A program made the translations under genes and the position numbers. Source: Siphonodentalium dalli (taxonomy: Eukaryota > Mollusca > Scaphopoda > Gadilida > Siphonodentaliidae). Taken from it: a stretch of 64,000 bases of DNA. Below, one piece after another: positions 48,146 to 58,627 of the stretch. The stretch spans positions 126,864,754-126,928,753 of the forward strand of contig CP136061.1 in NCBI GenBank assembly GCA_032622095.1, read 5' to 3'. The first letter of the stretch is position 1. Each line of letters starts with the position of its first letter. The notes under the pieces are model-generated. The model worked only from the letters and a program-made list of their open reading frames with translations. It was not told the DNA's origin and made no database searches.

Positions 48146-48379
48146 GTTTTCGAATCCACGTTCCGCTGCAGCTAAGTCCCTCTTCTTGCGTCCGCTGCAC
48201 ACTCTGCTCTTTACATATTTGCATACCCCATTATTACAAGTATACTTCCATACATTTTTGCAGACCCAATCAACAGCACGTCTAATCCAGCGAGTCCTTA
48301 TACCCCAAGATTGAGCCTCATGTGCGCAAATCAAGACGACAAACAACACAGCAATAGTCTGAACAGACACAACCTTCAT
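48146..48379 (-). CDS. Secreted EF-hand protein, exon 1: signal peptide and basic four-cysteine segment
   Basis: 78 codons from ATG 48379 to a GTATGT donor at 48145, phase 0. Residues 1-24 are a signal peptide (hydrophobic core IAVLFVVLICA, cleavage expected after AQS). The secreted segment starts WGIRTRWIRRAVDWV, basic and amphipathic with several Trp. Four Cys lie at 40, 48, 53 and 61, spaced C-x7-C-x4-C-x7-C. SGRKKR at 62-67 is a good furin-type site, so a 43-residue basic peptide (25-67) could be released. DLAAAERGFEN then leads into exon 2. An upstream AG (ATTTCAG, 10 bases before the ATG) suggests a separate 5' UTR exon. Reading past the donor adds a meaningless 20-residue tail. The peptide resembles host-defence or signalling peptides only in general character; I do not recognise the family. 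Confidence 0.78.
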
Positions 48380-48585
48380 TTTGGTGGTTCTGAAATGATA
48401 ATGTATTCCTTTATTTCCTCCAACGATTGAGAGTAAGTATACCCATACACATGGAATTCAAATCATTTTGGCTGCATAGAATATAAACACTCTACACAGA
48501 ATGATAACTATAAAAGTATAAATTAACTACGGAAGACAATTGCGGTCACATTAAACCATATAGAACAATATATTATGTTATCACG

Positions 48586-49140
48586 TTTGTGTTTAAACGC
48601 AATAAGTTTTGTGTTTAAACACTATAGTATAGAGGGTACAACGTATTCCAATTAAGTTGTAGCTATACCTGCAGTTTTGCGTTTAAACACATTAAGGCTA
48701 GTGTTTAAACGCAATGTAGATGGGACAACCCATATCGATGACACTGTAGCTATGTCATGTACATCCATAAAGCACCATAGCTAGGGGTCCGAATAGGGAC
48801 CCACGTCATATTGCTCAGTCCTATTGACCGATTTCGGTCAGACAAAGTGTGACCTAGGGTGGCCTCATTACAACCTTTCGATCCCACCCACCCCCAATCC
48901 AACACCCCACCTAATCCAAAATGGCCGCCGCACACGTGGGTTCAATCCGTCCCAAATGGCAGCCACCCAAAAGCAACGCACGAAGAGACTAATTTCTGGT
49001 GCTTTATCGATGTATATAGCCCACATTTAGCTACAGCGTCATTGACATACTATTGCGCGTATACGCGAGACTTATTGAGTTTAAACGGAAAACGATTGCG
49101 TTTAAACAAAAGCAAAACTATTGCGTTTAAACGCAAAACT
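48586..49140. mobile_element. Inverted-repeat element with seven GTTTAAAC sites
   Basis: GTTTAAAC at 48591, 48613, 48681, 48703, 49079, 49100 and 49125, four on one side and three on the other of a 370-base middle. Inner inverted arms at 48736-48777 and 48998-49046 (CACTGTAGCTATGTCATGTA with ATAAAGCACCA, and inverse) support a single palindromic element. The middle is GC-richer. No coding signal or clear target duplication. Confidence 0.65.
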
Positions 49141-50440
49141 ACATGTAGATCTACAGTGCCATTGGCATACATTATTCCCTCTAATTTATTTTTCTACACC
49201 AATGTATTTGTATTCCTTCACAATTTGTTCAATCTGGTAGGTTATGAGAAAATAAGAGCATATGGTTATTACTGTATTGAGTTACATGACCTCAAATATG
49301 GCATTTTATCACGCGAGTTCTGTGTCAGAGGCAAATTTGGCTAAGTCCAATACAATGGAACACACATTTTGTTTGAGAATATTTGATTTTGTTTCATCAT
49401 AGATGCACATATTAATAATTGTTTGTGTTTTATTTAGTGAGGAAATTACTAGAAAGAAGTGAAAAAGTCCTTCAGTTTGGTCTATTTTTTTAACTAATTT
49501 ACCACAAAATACGACATTTGGCTCATTCTGCGAAATTGAGGTCAAGAAATCAGGTAAACTCGCGTAATTGAAGGCACATAACTCGAAAAAGACTTAAACG
49601 AATCTGGGAATGGTTTTCAGTTCTGGATTCAGTAAAGTGAGTACGATACAATTGGTATTTGCAGGACTTGTTTATACATTCATGAAAATCCATAAATTGA
49701 TGATTTGACAAAATTTTCCCAAATTTATTTCACTAAATTCACCAATTTCCCTTTTCCCGATTTTTGCTGATTTTTAGTATGTTGATTATGGAGGGTTTAT
49801 GTACCTATTCCAACAAAAAAATCTGTTTCAATTAGTTCTGGGTAAAAACATAAATGCACTGGACTAAAATTCCGGTTGCCGTGTGTGCCGATGGATTCAA
49901 ATTTTAAATCCAAGATGGCTGATGGCGATCGTGTGTTTTTACGAATTTCAGAAAGAAATGATGGCTCCCAGCTAGAGGTCACCCGAAAATCCATATAAAG
50001 TTTAGCGAAGATCGATGAGGGAGTTAGATGGCCTGTATATGATGTGTCAAGGGATTTAATTATACAAAGAGTGAAATCCATGATGGCCGCTGGCGACCAT
50101 AAATTATTCGGCTCCCATCTAAAGGTGATTCTGTAAATTTTCAACAACAAAAAACCTCGAAAACCCGAAAATCCATATGGAATTTGGCGATGATTGGACA
50201 TCAATGAAATGTTGTATTCACCTTTGTAAATTTTGGGGTAAATATAAAACAAATAAACAAATGTGGATTTGGCAAACAATGGTCCCTTCTTTTTAATACC
50301 GTAAAACGGTAAAAAGCAAGCTTTCGTCCTGATATATGCAACATGAAAAGCTTGTGTTGTCTTACTTCTGAGCGGAAAGATGAAAACATAATTATGATGA
50401 ATTTACAAGACCTCATAGATCATGCCATGAAACTCTACTC
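49141..50440. repeat. Unannotated, then a diverged duplication with ATGGCNGCTGGCGA blocks
   Basis: 49900-50000 (AAATCCAAGATGGCTGATGG, GGCTCCCAGCTAGAGGTCAC, CGAAAATCCATAT) is repeated at 50070-50200 (AAATCCATGATGGCCGCTGG, GGCTCCCATCTAAAGGTGAT). The minus-strand open frame here reflects the repeat and has no recognisable domain. Confidence 0.5.
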
Positions 50441-50444
50441 AGGC

Positions 50445-50853
50445 TAACGCCCGTAGAGATCATATTCCACCAGTTCAAACCCTTGGAACTTTTTGAAGTT
50501 TTGATAGGGAACCTTATGAAGTTGAAAAAATTACGCGGGTAATATATTTCTTAGTTATTTTCTGTTCCTTAAAAATGTACTTCACTGCAGGTGAAGCTCC
50601 AAACTTAATTTAAGTGACTCTGTGAGCAATTTGTGAGCAATTATGGAATTTCTCCTCGGTAATTAATTCAATGTTTATTGCGATATCAACTCAGAAAAGT
50701 CACCGAAAATCATTATCATTATCATTATTAAGGAACAGATAATAACTAAGAAATATGTTCCCCACATTATTTTTTCGACTTTTTAAGGTTCCCTGTCAAA
50801 ACTTCAAAAGTTCCAAGTTTTTGTACTGGTGAAATATGATCTCTACGAGCGTT
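50445..50853. mobile_element. 409-bp inverted-repeat element
   Basis: AACGCCCGTAGAGATCATAT at the left pairs with ATGATCTCTACGAGCGTTA at the right. Arms of about 125 bases continue through CCTTGGAACTTTTTGAAGTT and TTCTTAGTTATTTTCTGTTCC. Sequence at 52286-52390 matches part of an arm. Followed at about 50857-50930 by a 37-base tandem pair (AGTAAAGATTCATGATCTAA). Confidence 0.8.
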
Positions 50854-51094
50854 AGTAAAGATTCATGATCTAAAGACCTCAATAATTTTTAGTAAAGATT
50901 CATGATCTAAAGACCTCAATAATTTTGTTCAGACTATATACAGTGTATATATTAGTATTTCCGGTTTGTATCTACCTATTTTGGTAGCCGGAACGTGACT
51001 AACGTGTCAAATTACTGTGTCTAGTTTAATGCTTGAATTGTACGAATCGCATTCATAAAGTATATGTGTGATGTGCAATAGTCATTTATTGCCA

Positions 51095-51470
51095 TTAAAG
51101 ACATATTATGGACTTGTTCTTTTGCGTGAAACTGATAAGTTGGTATGCAAGCGCCATGCCAACTTGAGGAATGTAGCATTCTATTAACATCGCCGAAAAT
51201 CTCAAGCAAATTGACCATACCACTCCATAGAAAACATCGTGTGAACTACGCTCAATTGTAAATATTCACTTCTCGATTCGGGACGCATCTATCGGCGATA
51301 AATTAACGAACACGGTTTCGCCATCGAAAGTCACTTTATTTAATTAATATAATAGAATGATGATGTGTTTAGTTAATTTGGATATAATATTTGTAAAAAT
51401 AACTACTTTGAGCAAGATTATTCTCCATTTCAATTTTATCACCCAAACGGAGTGTTTCACATCACTTTAA
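51095..51470 (+). mobile_element. TTAA-flanked element, 375-400 bp family (copy 4)
   Basis: TTAA at 51095-51098 and 51467-51470. Ends TTAAAGACATATTATGGACT and GAGTGTTTCACATCACTTTAA. Closest by eye to copy 3 (GATATAATATTTGTAAAAAT region). Confidence 0.85.
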
Positions 51471-52017
51471 ATGCCTATTGTAGACCGAGGTGTTAGGTCA
51501 GAATATATCTTACATTATTCCCGCGAAATACGACATTGAGTACATTCTCTTAAATAATCAACATTTGTTCCCCATTTTCTTTATGAGAACAGCATGCACA
51601 TATCAAACAACAGTTCCAGACATTGTCTGTGTCATGCATTTTGAATATCGGATACCATAGCTGACCCAGACCATGTCTGGAATTTTAGTTTGGCATGTGT
51701 AGTTCTCATATGGGAGTGACTTTAATTGTCAAAGTTCAGCTCAATCGGACTAGTAGTACCGCTTACACTGTCTATAGCAATGCCGTATAAGTCAAAAATT
51801 GCAAAGTTCAGCTCTGGTCTGGAAAACAGGAAAAGCGCGAACGAAATTTCAGTGGGATAGCACGAATTGGACACATGGTGCACCCCTCACGCAATGAACG
51901 AAAATTTATTTGTCTGAAAATTTCTCTGTCGTGAATATCGAATGAATATCAAACGTCGAACTAACTTCTCGCGAAAATCGAATATCGAACTAACTTCACA
52001 CACCTCATTTATTTCCA
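51471..52017. other. Unannotated
   Basis: No gene or repeat family could be supported in this stretch. Confidence 0.4.
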
Positions 52018-52390
52018 TTATGTTATTATTGGTTAATACTTGTTCCTTAATGGTCTATTTCACAGTAATTGAAGATCCCAGATCGAGATTGCATGATTTT
52101 TTTGACGTTTGTGAGCCTATATCGTAATCAATATGAAGTTGAATACCCGGTAAAATTCCACGATTGTCAACGACGCAAAGCAAATTTGGCTCACAAAAGT
52201 CACCTAAATCATTCAATCTCGAGCTGAGACCTCCACATACTGTGAAATATAATGTTAAGGAGCAGTTATTAACTAAAATATGTCTATACACTTGTATTGG
52301 TTTTTTTTTTCATGTTATAAATTTCCCTGTGAAAACATCAAAAAGTTACAATGGTTTGTACTGGTGGAGTATGACATGATTTGCATTATC
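52018..52390. mobile_element. Inverted-repeat element related to 50445-50853
   Basis: ACTTGTTCCTTAATGGTCTATTT pairs with ATATAATGTTAAGGAGCAGTT, and GATCGAGATTGCATGATTTT with AAATCATTCAATCTCGAGCT. Sequence to the right (ATTTCCCTGTGAAAACATCA, GTACTGGTGGAGTATGA) matches the right arm of 50445-50853 and is unpaired here. Confidence 0.7.
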
Positions 52391-52449
52391 TCATATACAT
52401 GTTCAGCTAAGTAATGTGGTAGTCCTGATTCAGGGACTGTATGTTACAA

Positions 52450-52745
52450 GTATATAAATCATAACGAGCTCTTGAAACATCTCCAAAGCTTTCGGCCCAA
52501 TGTCTTCGTCTGTGGAATTGAATTCACCATACAAGTTACATTCTGGCTGCTGCTTCAACAAAATAAAGAGTTATAACGTTGATTCGACAGGTAAACGTTG
52601 GTTGAATCAACGTTATAACTTTTAATTGTGTTGAAGCAGCAGCAAGAATGTAACTTTTAGGGTGAATTAAATTCCACCGACGAAGGCATTGGTCCGAAAG
52701 CTTTGGATATGTTTCAAGAGCTTGTTATCATTTATAACTATATAC
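52450..52745. mobile_element. 296-bp palindromic element
   Basis: Arms of about 135 bases: ATAACGAGCTCTTGAAACAT, CCAAAGCTTTCGGCCCAATG, GGCTGCTGCTTCAACA and GTTATAACGTTGATTC, with inverses. The loop is about TCGACAGGTAAACG. Arms about 88 percent alike by eye. Confidence 0.85.
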
Positions 52746-53222
52746 ATGTTGCTTACCTTAATGAACTGACAGTCTTTCAAATGTAGAAATTTTCTCAAAG
52801 TATTAACGATGATCGTTGAATGAAATCATTTATACCCATCATGTTCACTGACCATGATGGGGTCCCGGATCCCACATCACGCCCGATGTTCTTGTCGCGT
52901 AAATCAACAATAAATTATGAAATAAAATATATATAATCTATGCATGATTAGTTATGCGTCGGTTGCTGGTATGTGATTGCACTCATAAATAAAACATTTG
53001 CCCACAGTGCCGGGGGTAATATGATCGCAAATCTGAAACAAAATTAATAAAGACAAAGGATTTCAAACGAAATACCGGACACCCACTCAACCCGTTTTGA
53101 AAAGTTACTCATGATGTATCAGCAAATTGATTGCCACGATAAGTCGTACCAGGGACAGTGACATAATCAACACGTTCGCCCGAAAACAAAACAAAGAAAT
53201 CCAGTTCGGCACAAATTGAAAG
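52746..53222. other. Unannotated
   Basis: No supported feature, apart from a possible upstream, out-of-frame part of the relic that follows (53162-53231). Confidence 0.4.
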
Positions 53223-53231
53223 TAAAAAGAC

Positions 53232-53576
53232 TTGATGCGGTTGATTTCCATCCTTTGTATATATACACCAATTCTAGCCGACGAAGACCAAACCGATTCA
53301 ATACGCCTAGAACGCGAAAATCATTGGATGGGCGTACTTAAAACATATCTTCCGTTCGGACTTAACATTGACTACAAAGGTGTTTCTCGAAATTTCTTGT
53401 GCTTTCCTCTGATCTACAATCGTAGAAATGTTGAAATCGCAAACATTTTCAGAAAAAACTTTGCATTATTAAACACTAAATTGACCGAGCCTCTCGACAA
53501 ACGGGTTATTATTGCCTACAAGAAAAATCCCAGTTTGAGAGATATGCTCGTTCGATCTAGACTCAGACCTTGATTA
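53232..53576 (+). pseudogene. Retroelement coding fragment (type seen beside GIY-YIG/RT proteins)
   Basis: An open frame of about 113 codons with protein-like composition. It reads RLERENHWMGVLKTYLPFGLN, then FPLIYNRRNVEIANIFRKNF, then KRVIIAYKKNPSLRDMLVRS, ending at TGA. From memory, the ordered motifs RExxWMxxLxTxxPxGLN, an IxxIxxxNW-like block and AYRxxxxLRDxLVRS occur C-terminal to the RT in invertebrate retroelements carrying GIY-YIG-type nucleases (Penelope-like and relatives). A TAA lies just upstream in frame (53223). Another frame upstream is open from 53162, so the fragment is probably frameshifted. The first codon is TTG, so no real start is implied. The exact family is uncertain. 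Confidence 0.5.
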
Positions 53577-53644
53577 ACACGCAGTTCAATTAGCTTTTAG
53601 CTTATGTCAACACCATTATCCTTAGTTTGTGCTCAACACAATAT

Positions 53645-53830
53645 TTTATGTCAATTTCCGACACAACCCAAACAAATTTAGCTAGTTCCATCTTTGAATG
53701 GCAACAATGCTCAACAAATTATTCAATGTCAATTTCCGACACAACCTAACAAAATTGATGTCAATTTCTGACACAACCTAACAAAATTTATGTCAATTTC
53801 CGACACAACCTAACAAAATTTAGCTAGTTC
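53645..53830 (+). repeat. 32-bp minisatellite
   Basis: ATGTCAATTTCCGACACAAC starts at 53648, 53726, 53758 and 53790. The last three are exactly 32 apart. A longer TTTAGCTAGTTCCAT unit flanks both sides. Confidence 0.88.
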
Positions 53831-53885
53831 CATAGAAATAATTACATAAGAAATCGGATTCCGACCTGTGCCCGCGCTCTCCACA

Positions 53886-53960
53886 CTTTCAAAATATATA
53901 TATATATATATGTATATGTATATGTATGTGTATGTATACGTATGCATATATATGTATATG
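53886..53960. repeat. AT/GT microsatellite
   Basis: (AT)n passing into TATGTATATGTATGTGTATG. The Tyr-Ile open frames here come from this repeat. Confidence 0.9.
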
Positions 53961-54295
53961 CCGACACGGTATGGAAACACTTGTCCCTTGGACACTCCAT
54001 ACTTATATGACGTGGCCATCCAGATACATGTACCTAGTGTGCGTGGTGTGGCATGGAATTTGATCTCCACGCCCTATTCAATTCCCGTGCAATTATGAAG
54101 AATCAATTGGTGGCGGGTCATAAGAATAAGTTCTTTTTCTCTTATATTTCTATGTTCCTGTTATTTAATCATTATATTCATGTATATTCTTTTGTAAAAT
54201 CTTCATATTGACTTGGAGGAATAAAAGATATATATATATAATCATAAATGGTAACGCCCTCAAGATCATATTATTAGCCATAAATATAAATTATA

Positions 54296-54545
54296 CCAGA
54301 TCGACCAGTAGTTTTGGGACTTCTTCAGATCGACCAGTAGTTTTGGGATTTCTTCAGATCGACCAGTAGTCATCAGATCGACCGGTAGTTAGGGGACTTT
54401 AGTCATCAGATCGACCAGTAGTTTGGGGACTTTAGTCATCAAATCGATCGATAGTTAGGGGATCGACTTGATTCGCCAGATCGACCAGACAGTGAGTCCA
54501 GTAGTTTGATTTTTTGGAACTTGGTTAGATCGACAAGATAAATAC
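54296..54545 (+). repeat. CAGATCGACCAGTAGTTTTG minisatellite
   Basis: About seven units of 19 to 37 bases, each starting CAGATCGACCAGTAG. Spacers differ (GGGACTTCTT, GGGACTTTAGTCAT). Degenerate units continue to about 54700 as CGCTAGATGGAACAGTAGTTT. Confidence 0.85.
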
Positions 54546-54700
54546 TGCAGCTAGTAGACTATGTCTAAAGGTCGCCAAATCGGTCCTGGATACTTCGCCA
54601 GATGGATCAATGGTTTGTGCATGGGGTTCGCTAGATGGAACAGTAGTTTGGAGGACTTTGCTATATCGACCATAATAATTTGGGGACGTCGCCAACTTGA

Positions 54701-55111
54701 AATGTCGCTAGATGCAACACTGTTCCAAAATGTGAATTACGATTCAATCAAGTGGGTATGAGAGTGACGTATGGGGTGTGCGCCATGTAATCCGGAGTAT
54801 ATTAATCGGTCTGTGGTTATATAGTGATCATGTTTACGACATACATTGATAAATGTACAATTGGATAGAATATATAAGCACTTAAATATTTTTTTTAAGA
54901 CATGGACTGATTATTACCGCCACGCCAGTGGGTGTACACTGGTGTAGAGTTTCTTGTGTTTGAGCGGACGATCGATAATCCTATGGGCGAATGTATTATG
55001 GTTAGGTATTTCGTACTTGAGATAAACCGTTCCGATAGTGACGATAGTCCTACAAAGATTAGCACATGTGTTCACGTCACCGGTGTAATTGTGGAGACAT
55101 ATTTATATTAT
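54701..55111. other. Unannotated
   Basis: No supported feature. Confidence 0.4.
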
Positions 55112-55890
55112 GAAGGTTCGCTATCCCGAAGGTCCACTATTCCGAAGGTTCTCTATTCTGAATACTTGCTATTTCGAAGGTTCATTATTCCGAAGGTTCG
55201 CTATTCCGAAGGTTCTCCATTCCGAAGGTTTTTGTAATTTTTTTAGGTTAATTCTATATTCTAAAGTATTGAGAGGGTTCATTATCACGAAGATTCCTTT
55301 TATGGAGTGTGTGCTCACATCCGAACTGATCCTGCGCGCACACCGATACAGATACAGGAGGAAACAACTCAGAACATTAAATGTGATTTTGTTTTGTTTT
55401 CGCGGGTTTTCTTGAGATTTAATGTGATTACGTGGGCCCATACCTTTGAATTCTTGGCATATAATATGAATGTTGTGGTATATATGGACCATCCAGCATT
55501 GGGATATGACACAGGTACAGTTGACTTAAGTGCTGTTCTGTGCGGGCTCCAATTTGGGGTTCAATTTTATGGGCCCATACCTTTGAACTCTGGACATAAA
55601 ATATGAATATTGGGGGGCATTTCTCTAGTCCGAAGGTTCAATATCCCGAAGGTACACTATTCCAAAATTTCTCTGAATGTTCGCTATTCCGAAGGTTCAC
55701 CAATCCGAAGGTTCGTTATTCCGAAGGTTCTCTATTCTAATGGTTTTTGTTATTTTAAGGTTAATTCAGTTTCTAAAGTATTGAGAGGGTTCATTATCAC
55801 GAAGATTCTTTATATGAAGGAAATAACTTAAAACATTAAATGTGATTGTTTTGTTTTCGCGGGTTTTCTTGAGTTTAATGTCATTACGTA
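55112..55890 (+). repeat. Duplicated block, each copy led by a 16-bp CCGAAGGTT minisatellite
   Basis: Units CCGAAGGTTCGCTATT and variants repeat about seven times at 55114-55232 and again at 55625-55750. Each array is followed by the same unique sequence: TTTTTGTAAT, AAAGTATTGAGAGGGTTCAT, CACGAAGATTC and TTTTCGCGGGTTTTCTTGAG. The block therefore duplicated with its minisatellite at a period of about 510 bases. The second copy lacks about 60 bases near the GGAGTGTGTGCTCACATCC segment. Confidence 0.85.
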
Positions 55891-56254
55891 TGACCTTATT
55901 TCTCATTACATATTCACACCAAGCAGCCCACACAATTGCTATGTTCCCAGCGATTTAATGTCATTACGGGTGACCTAATATATCAATAATCGCTGAATAG
56001 ACGAGTATGAGATGAGCCTAACTGCAATTGTGACTTTGTTTAAAGGCCCACTTAATTTTAGAGTCATTCATTTTTGTTATAGTATATACGGTTTTAATAA
56101 CAATTTATGCCATACAATTTGAATAAAATACTCTAATTCATCACCAGTTGAAACGCAGAATACTTCTATCTCCTAGTTTGAAACACCTTTAAAAAAACCG
56201 CGACAAGTCGTGCGTCGTATATCTAGCAATTAGCAACTAACATGTCCTCTTCGA

Positions 56255-56690
56255 CTTTCCATAGATTTCAACGTAATTTGATACTTAGTGGTATTTGTGT
56301 CCGGGAAGTGTTTGGACGTGACCCCGACCTGTCCTTGACCTTTAAAATTGTCAATGCAACTTCAATTTGGGTAAAACGGACGAATTTCGGCGAAATTTGA
56401 TACCTAGGGATACTTTTGTCCGGGAAGTGTTTTGAATGGGTCAAATCCTGACATCGGAGTGACCTTGACCTTCAATGTGGTCAATCAAAGGTCAAATCTG
56501 GTAAAAAGGATGGATTTCGACGAAATTTGATACCTATGGTTACTTTTGTCGGGGGAGTGTTTTGGACGGGTCAAATCATGACCCTGACCTGACCTTGACT
56601 TTCTAAATAGTCAATTCAAGGTCAAATCGCGCCTTTCTCCGGAAATCTGATGGGAAACAGCCCGGACGAAGTCGGGCCCATCAGCTTGTG
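56255..56690 (+). repeat. Tandem repeat of about 125-130 bp with AGGTCA-type words
   Basis: About three units: GAAATTTGATACCTAGGGAT and equivalents at 56273, 56393 and 56523, then GTCCGGGAAGTGTTTTG and TGACCTTGACCTT-like runs. The array ends in a hairpin with stem GCCCGGACGAAGTCGGGC (about 56660). TGACCT and AGGTCA occur many times. Confidence 0.8.
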
Positions 56691-57923
56691 TAATAAAGAA
56701 GACAGTTTGAAGAATGTAATGTATAACACGAGAAACGGGAAAACTTGAAACATGGAAGTATGCAAATTTCCCACATAAAATTTGAAAGCTACTTTATAGT
56801 ATAATTATATTATAATTTATATTTATGGTTAATAATATGATCTTGGTGGCGTTACCATTTCTGACTATGGTTTTCTTGTTTTCAAGTGACATAAGGTTTC
56901 CCCAATTGTATAGGCACTTTCACATAGAGTGACTGTCACAGTTAATTCACCTTTGTTAAATTCGGATTTCAGAAATCGAGCAAAAGCACATTCCACATAT
57001 AGCTATGGCGGCCTGATTATAACAAATAAAATGACAGAACTGTTCAGTCTAGTCGCATAGAAAGTATACATTGTTGGACTTTTACGCTGCATTTATGAAC
57101 TTTTAGTCTGTCAATTGAATTGGCGATGGTTCGTACAAAGTAGTGAATGTCTCTTGACAATAACCGAACTATGTCTTTAAAGATATGCCGCCTTCCAACA
57201 ATCAATATTAAATGTATGACAAACACGTTGGTTAGTGAGAATTCCGGCAGGAAACATATGTATGTATATGTATCTTACCAACGGCTTTGTGGACTATATA
57301 ACTATTCAAGTGGCGCACAGGTGACCACACTCGTTGTATTCCCAGTTCCTCGATGAGCTGGAAATTCAACAGATTTCATGCCACTTATTTACATGTATAA
57401 ATTATAATAACCTGGACATATTTTCTGAACTGTATGTAGTTATAATGCTGACTTTCAGACGGAGATAATTCGTGAGTCACGTGACATGTTGTTTGATCAT
57501 GAAATATATCTAATAACTAAATTATATTGAGCTATAGATGCACCCTTATGCAAATCAGAAATACAGGAAGATGATATTGTTATCTGGTATAGTCACTGTT
57601 TAACTATTTCTTATATATATTTTTTTTAGGAAAATTGTTCTTTCAACACCAGGAAATATAATTTTTGTAAACGTGTGTCAATTAGCTCAAACGGCATATG
57701 AAATAAATGAAATAAAATATACTTTCTTAGTTAGGTTATGTGCTCTAGCATTTCAATGAACCCACTGGTCAGTTGAAATACATGTATGTAACTATATTTC
57801 TGGATAGTTACATTTTGCCATATTACTAAAGTTCTGAACTTATGTATTAATAAACATAATTTACATGGTATACACGTCATTAAACCAGCTAATACACTAA
57901 GGATTATATATAAAACAATATTT
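56691..57923. other. Unannotated; one dispersed repeat fragment
   Basis: 56825-56892 (AATATGATCTTGGTGGCGTT, TTCTGACTATGGTTTTCTTG) belongs to the family also seen at 40185, 54236 and 58535. Confidence 0.45.
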
Positions 57924-58428
57924 AATCGGGGTTCACGATCAGATAGTTATTGGTATTCAATCTGTGTAACACGTGGCATGCGATGTTAGGATTATATTTC
58001 AAAACGAGTATCCTCATTCCTCATTTACTCCGAAGGGGGATACACGGAGCCAACTATAGCCACTACTAGATATACTTCCTTTTGGAATAATTATATCGAC
58101 TAACTAACGGAGATATTCATAAATAAAAAAAAAATTCTAAAGAGAGTTTAAAAAAAATAGTATTTTGAAATGCGACACCAAACCGCTGTATAGGTGAACC
58201 CACCCACCCAATAGGTGAGTTTGAATTAGCTACGACCAAAGTTGATTACTTGTGGTGTTGTAAACTGTCAAACAAACCTCCGTTATTCAGACAAAAGTAC
58301 GTTCTATATTGGGTTATCGCCCCTCCGATAAACTCATGATCTCATTTCTAAATACAATCCTAACAACCCGTGGCACTATACTCAGATTGAATACCAAATT
58401 AATCGCTATCTAATCGTGAACGCCGATT
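57924..58428. mobile_element. 505-bp inverted-repeat element
   Basis: AATCGGGGTTCACGATCAGA at the left and the inverse TCTAATCGTGAACGCCGATT at the right; arms of about 55 bases. The interior 58100-58330 (AACGGAGATATT, CCCACCCACCCAA, GTTGATTACTTGTGGTGTTG) resembles the inside of the 19.6-20.2 kb element, although the termini differ. Confidence 0.7.
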
Positions 58429-58627
58429 GAGTATCTTTCGCTATTCAATCGTGTGCGTATTAGGTGATTAAACACACGGATGCCGAGATTCCCTTTCATA
58501 TCAACACATTCACTTCACCATATTAATACAAGAAAATCATAGTCAGAAATGGTAACGCGCTCAAGATAATATATTATATACCCATGATTGTAATTATAGA
58601 ATATAAAATATATAGAGGATCGACAAC

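Noticed and set aside
49797-50279. 160-codon minus-strand frame
   Set aside because: Overlaps a diverged duplication; its two halves are shadows of the repeat and no motif is recognisable.
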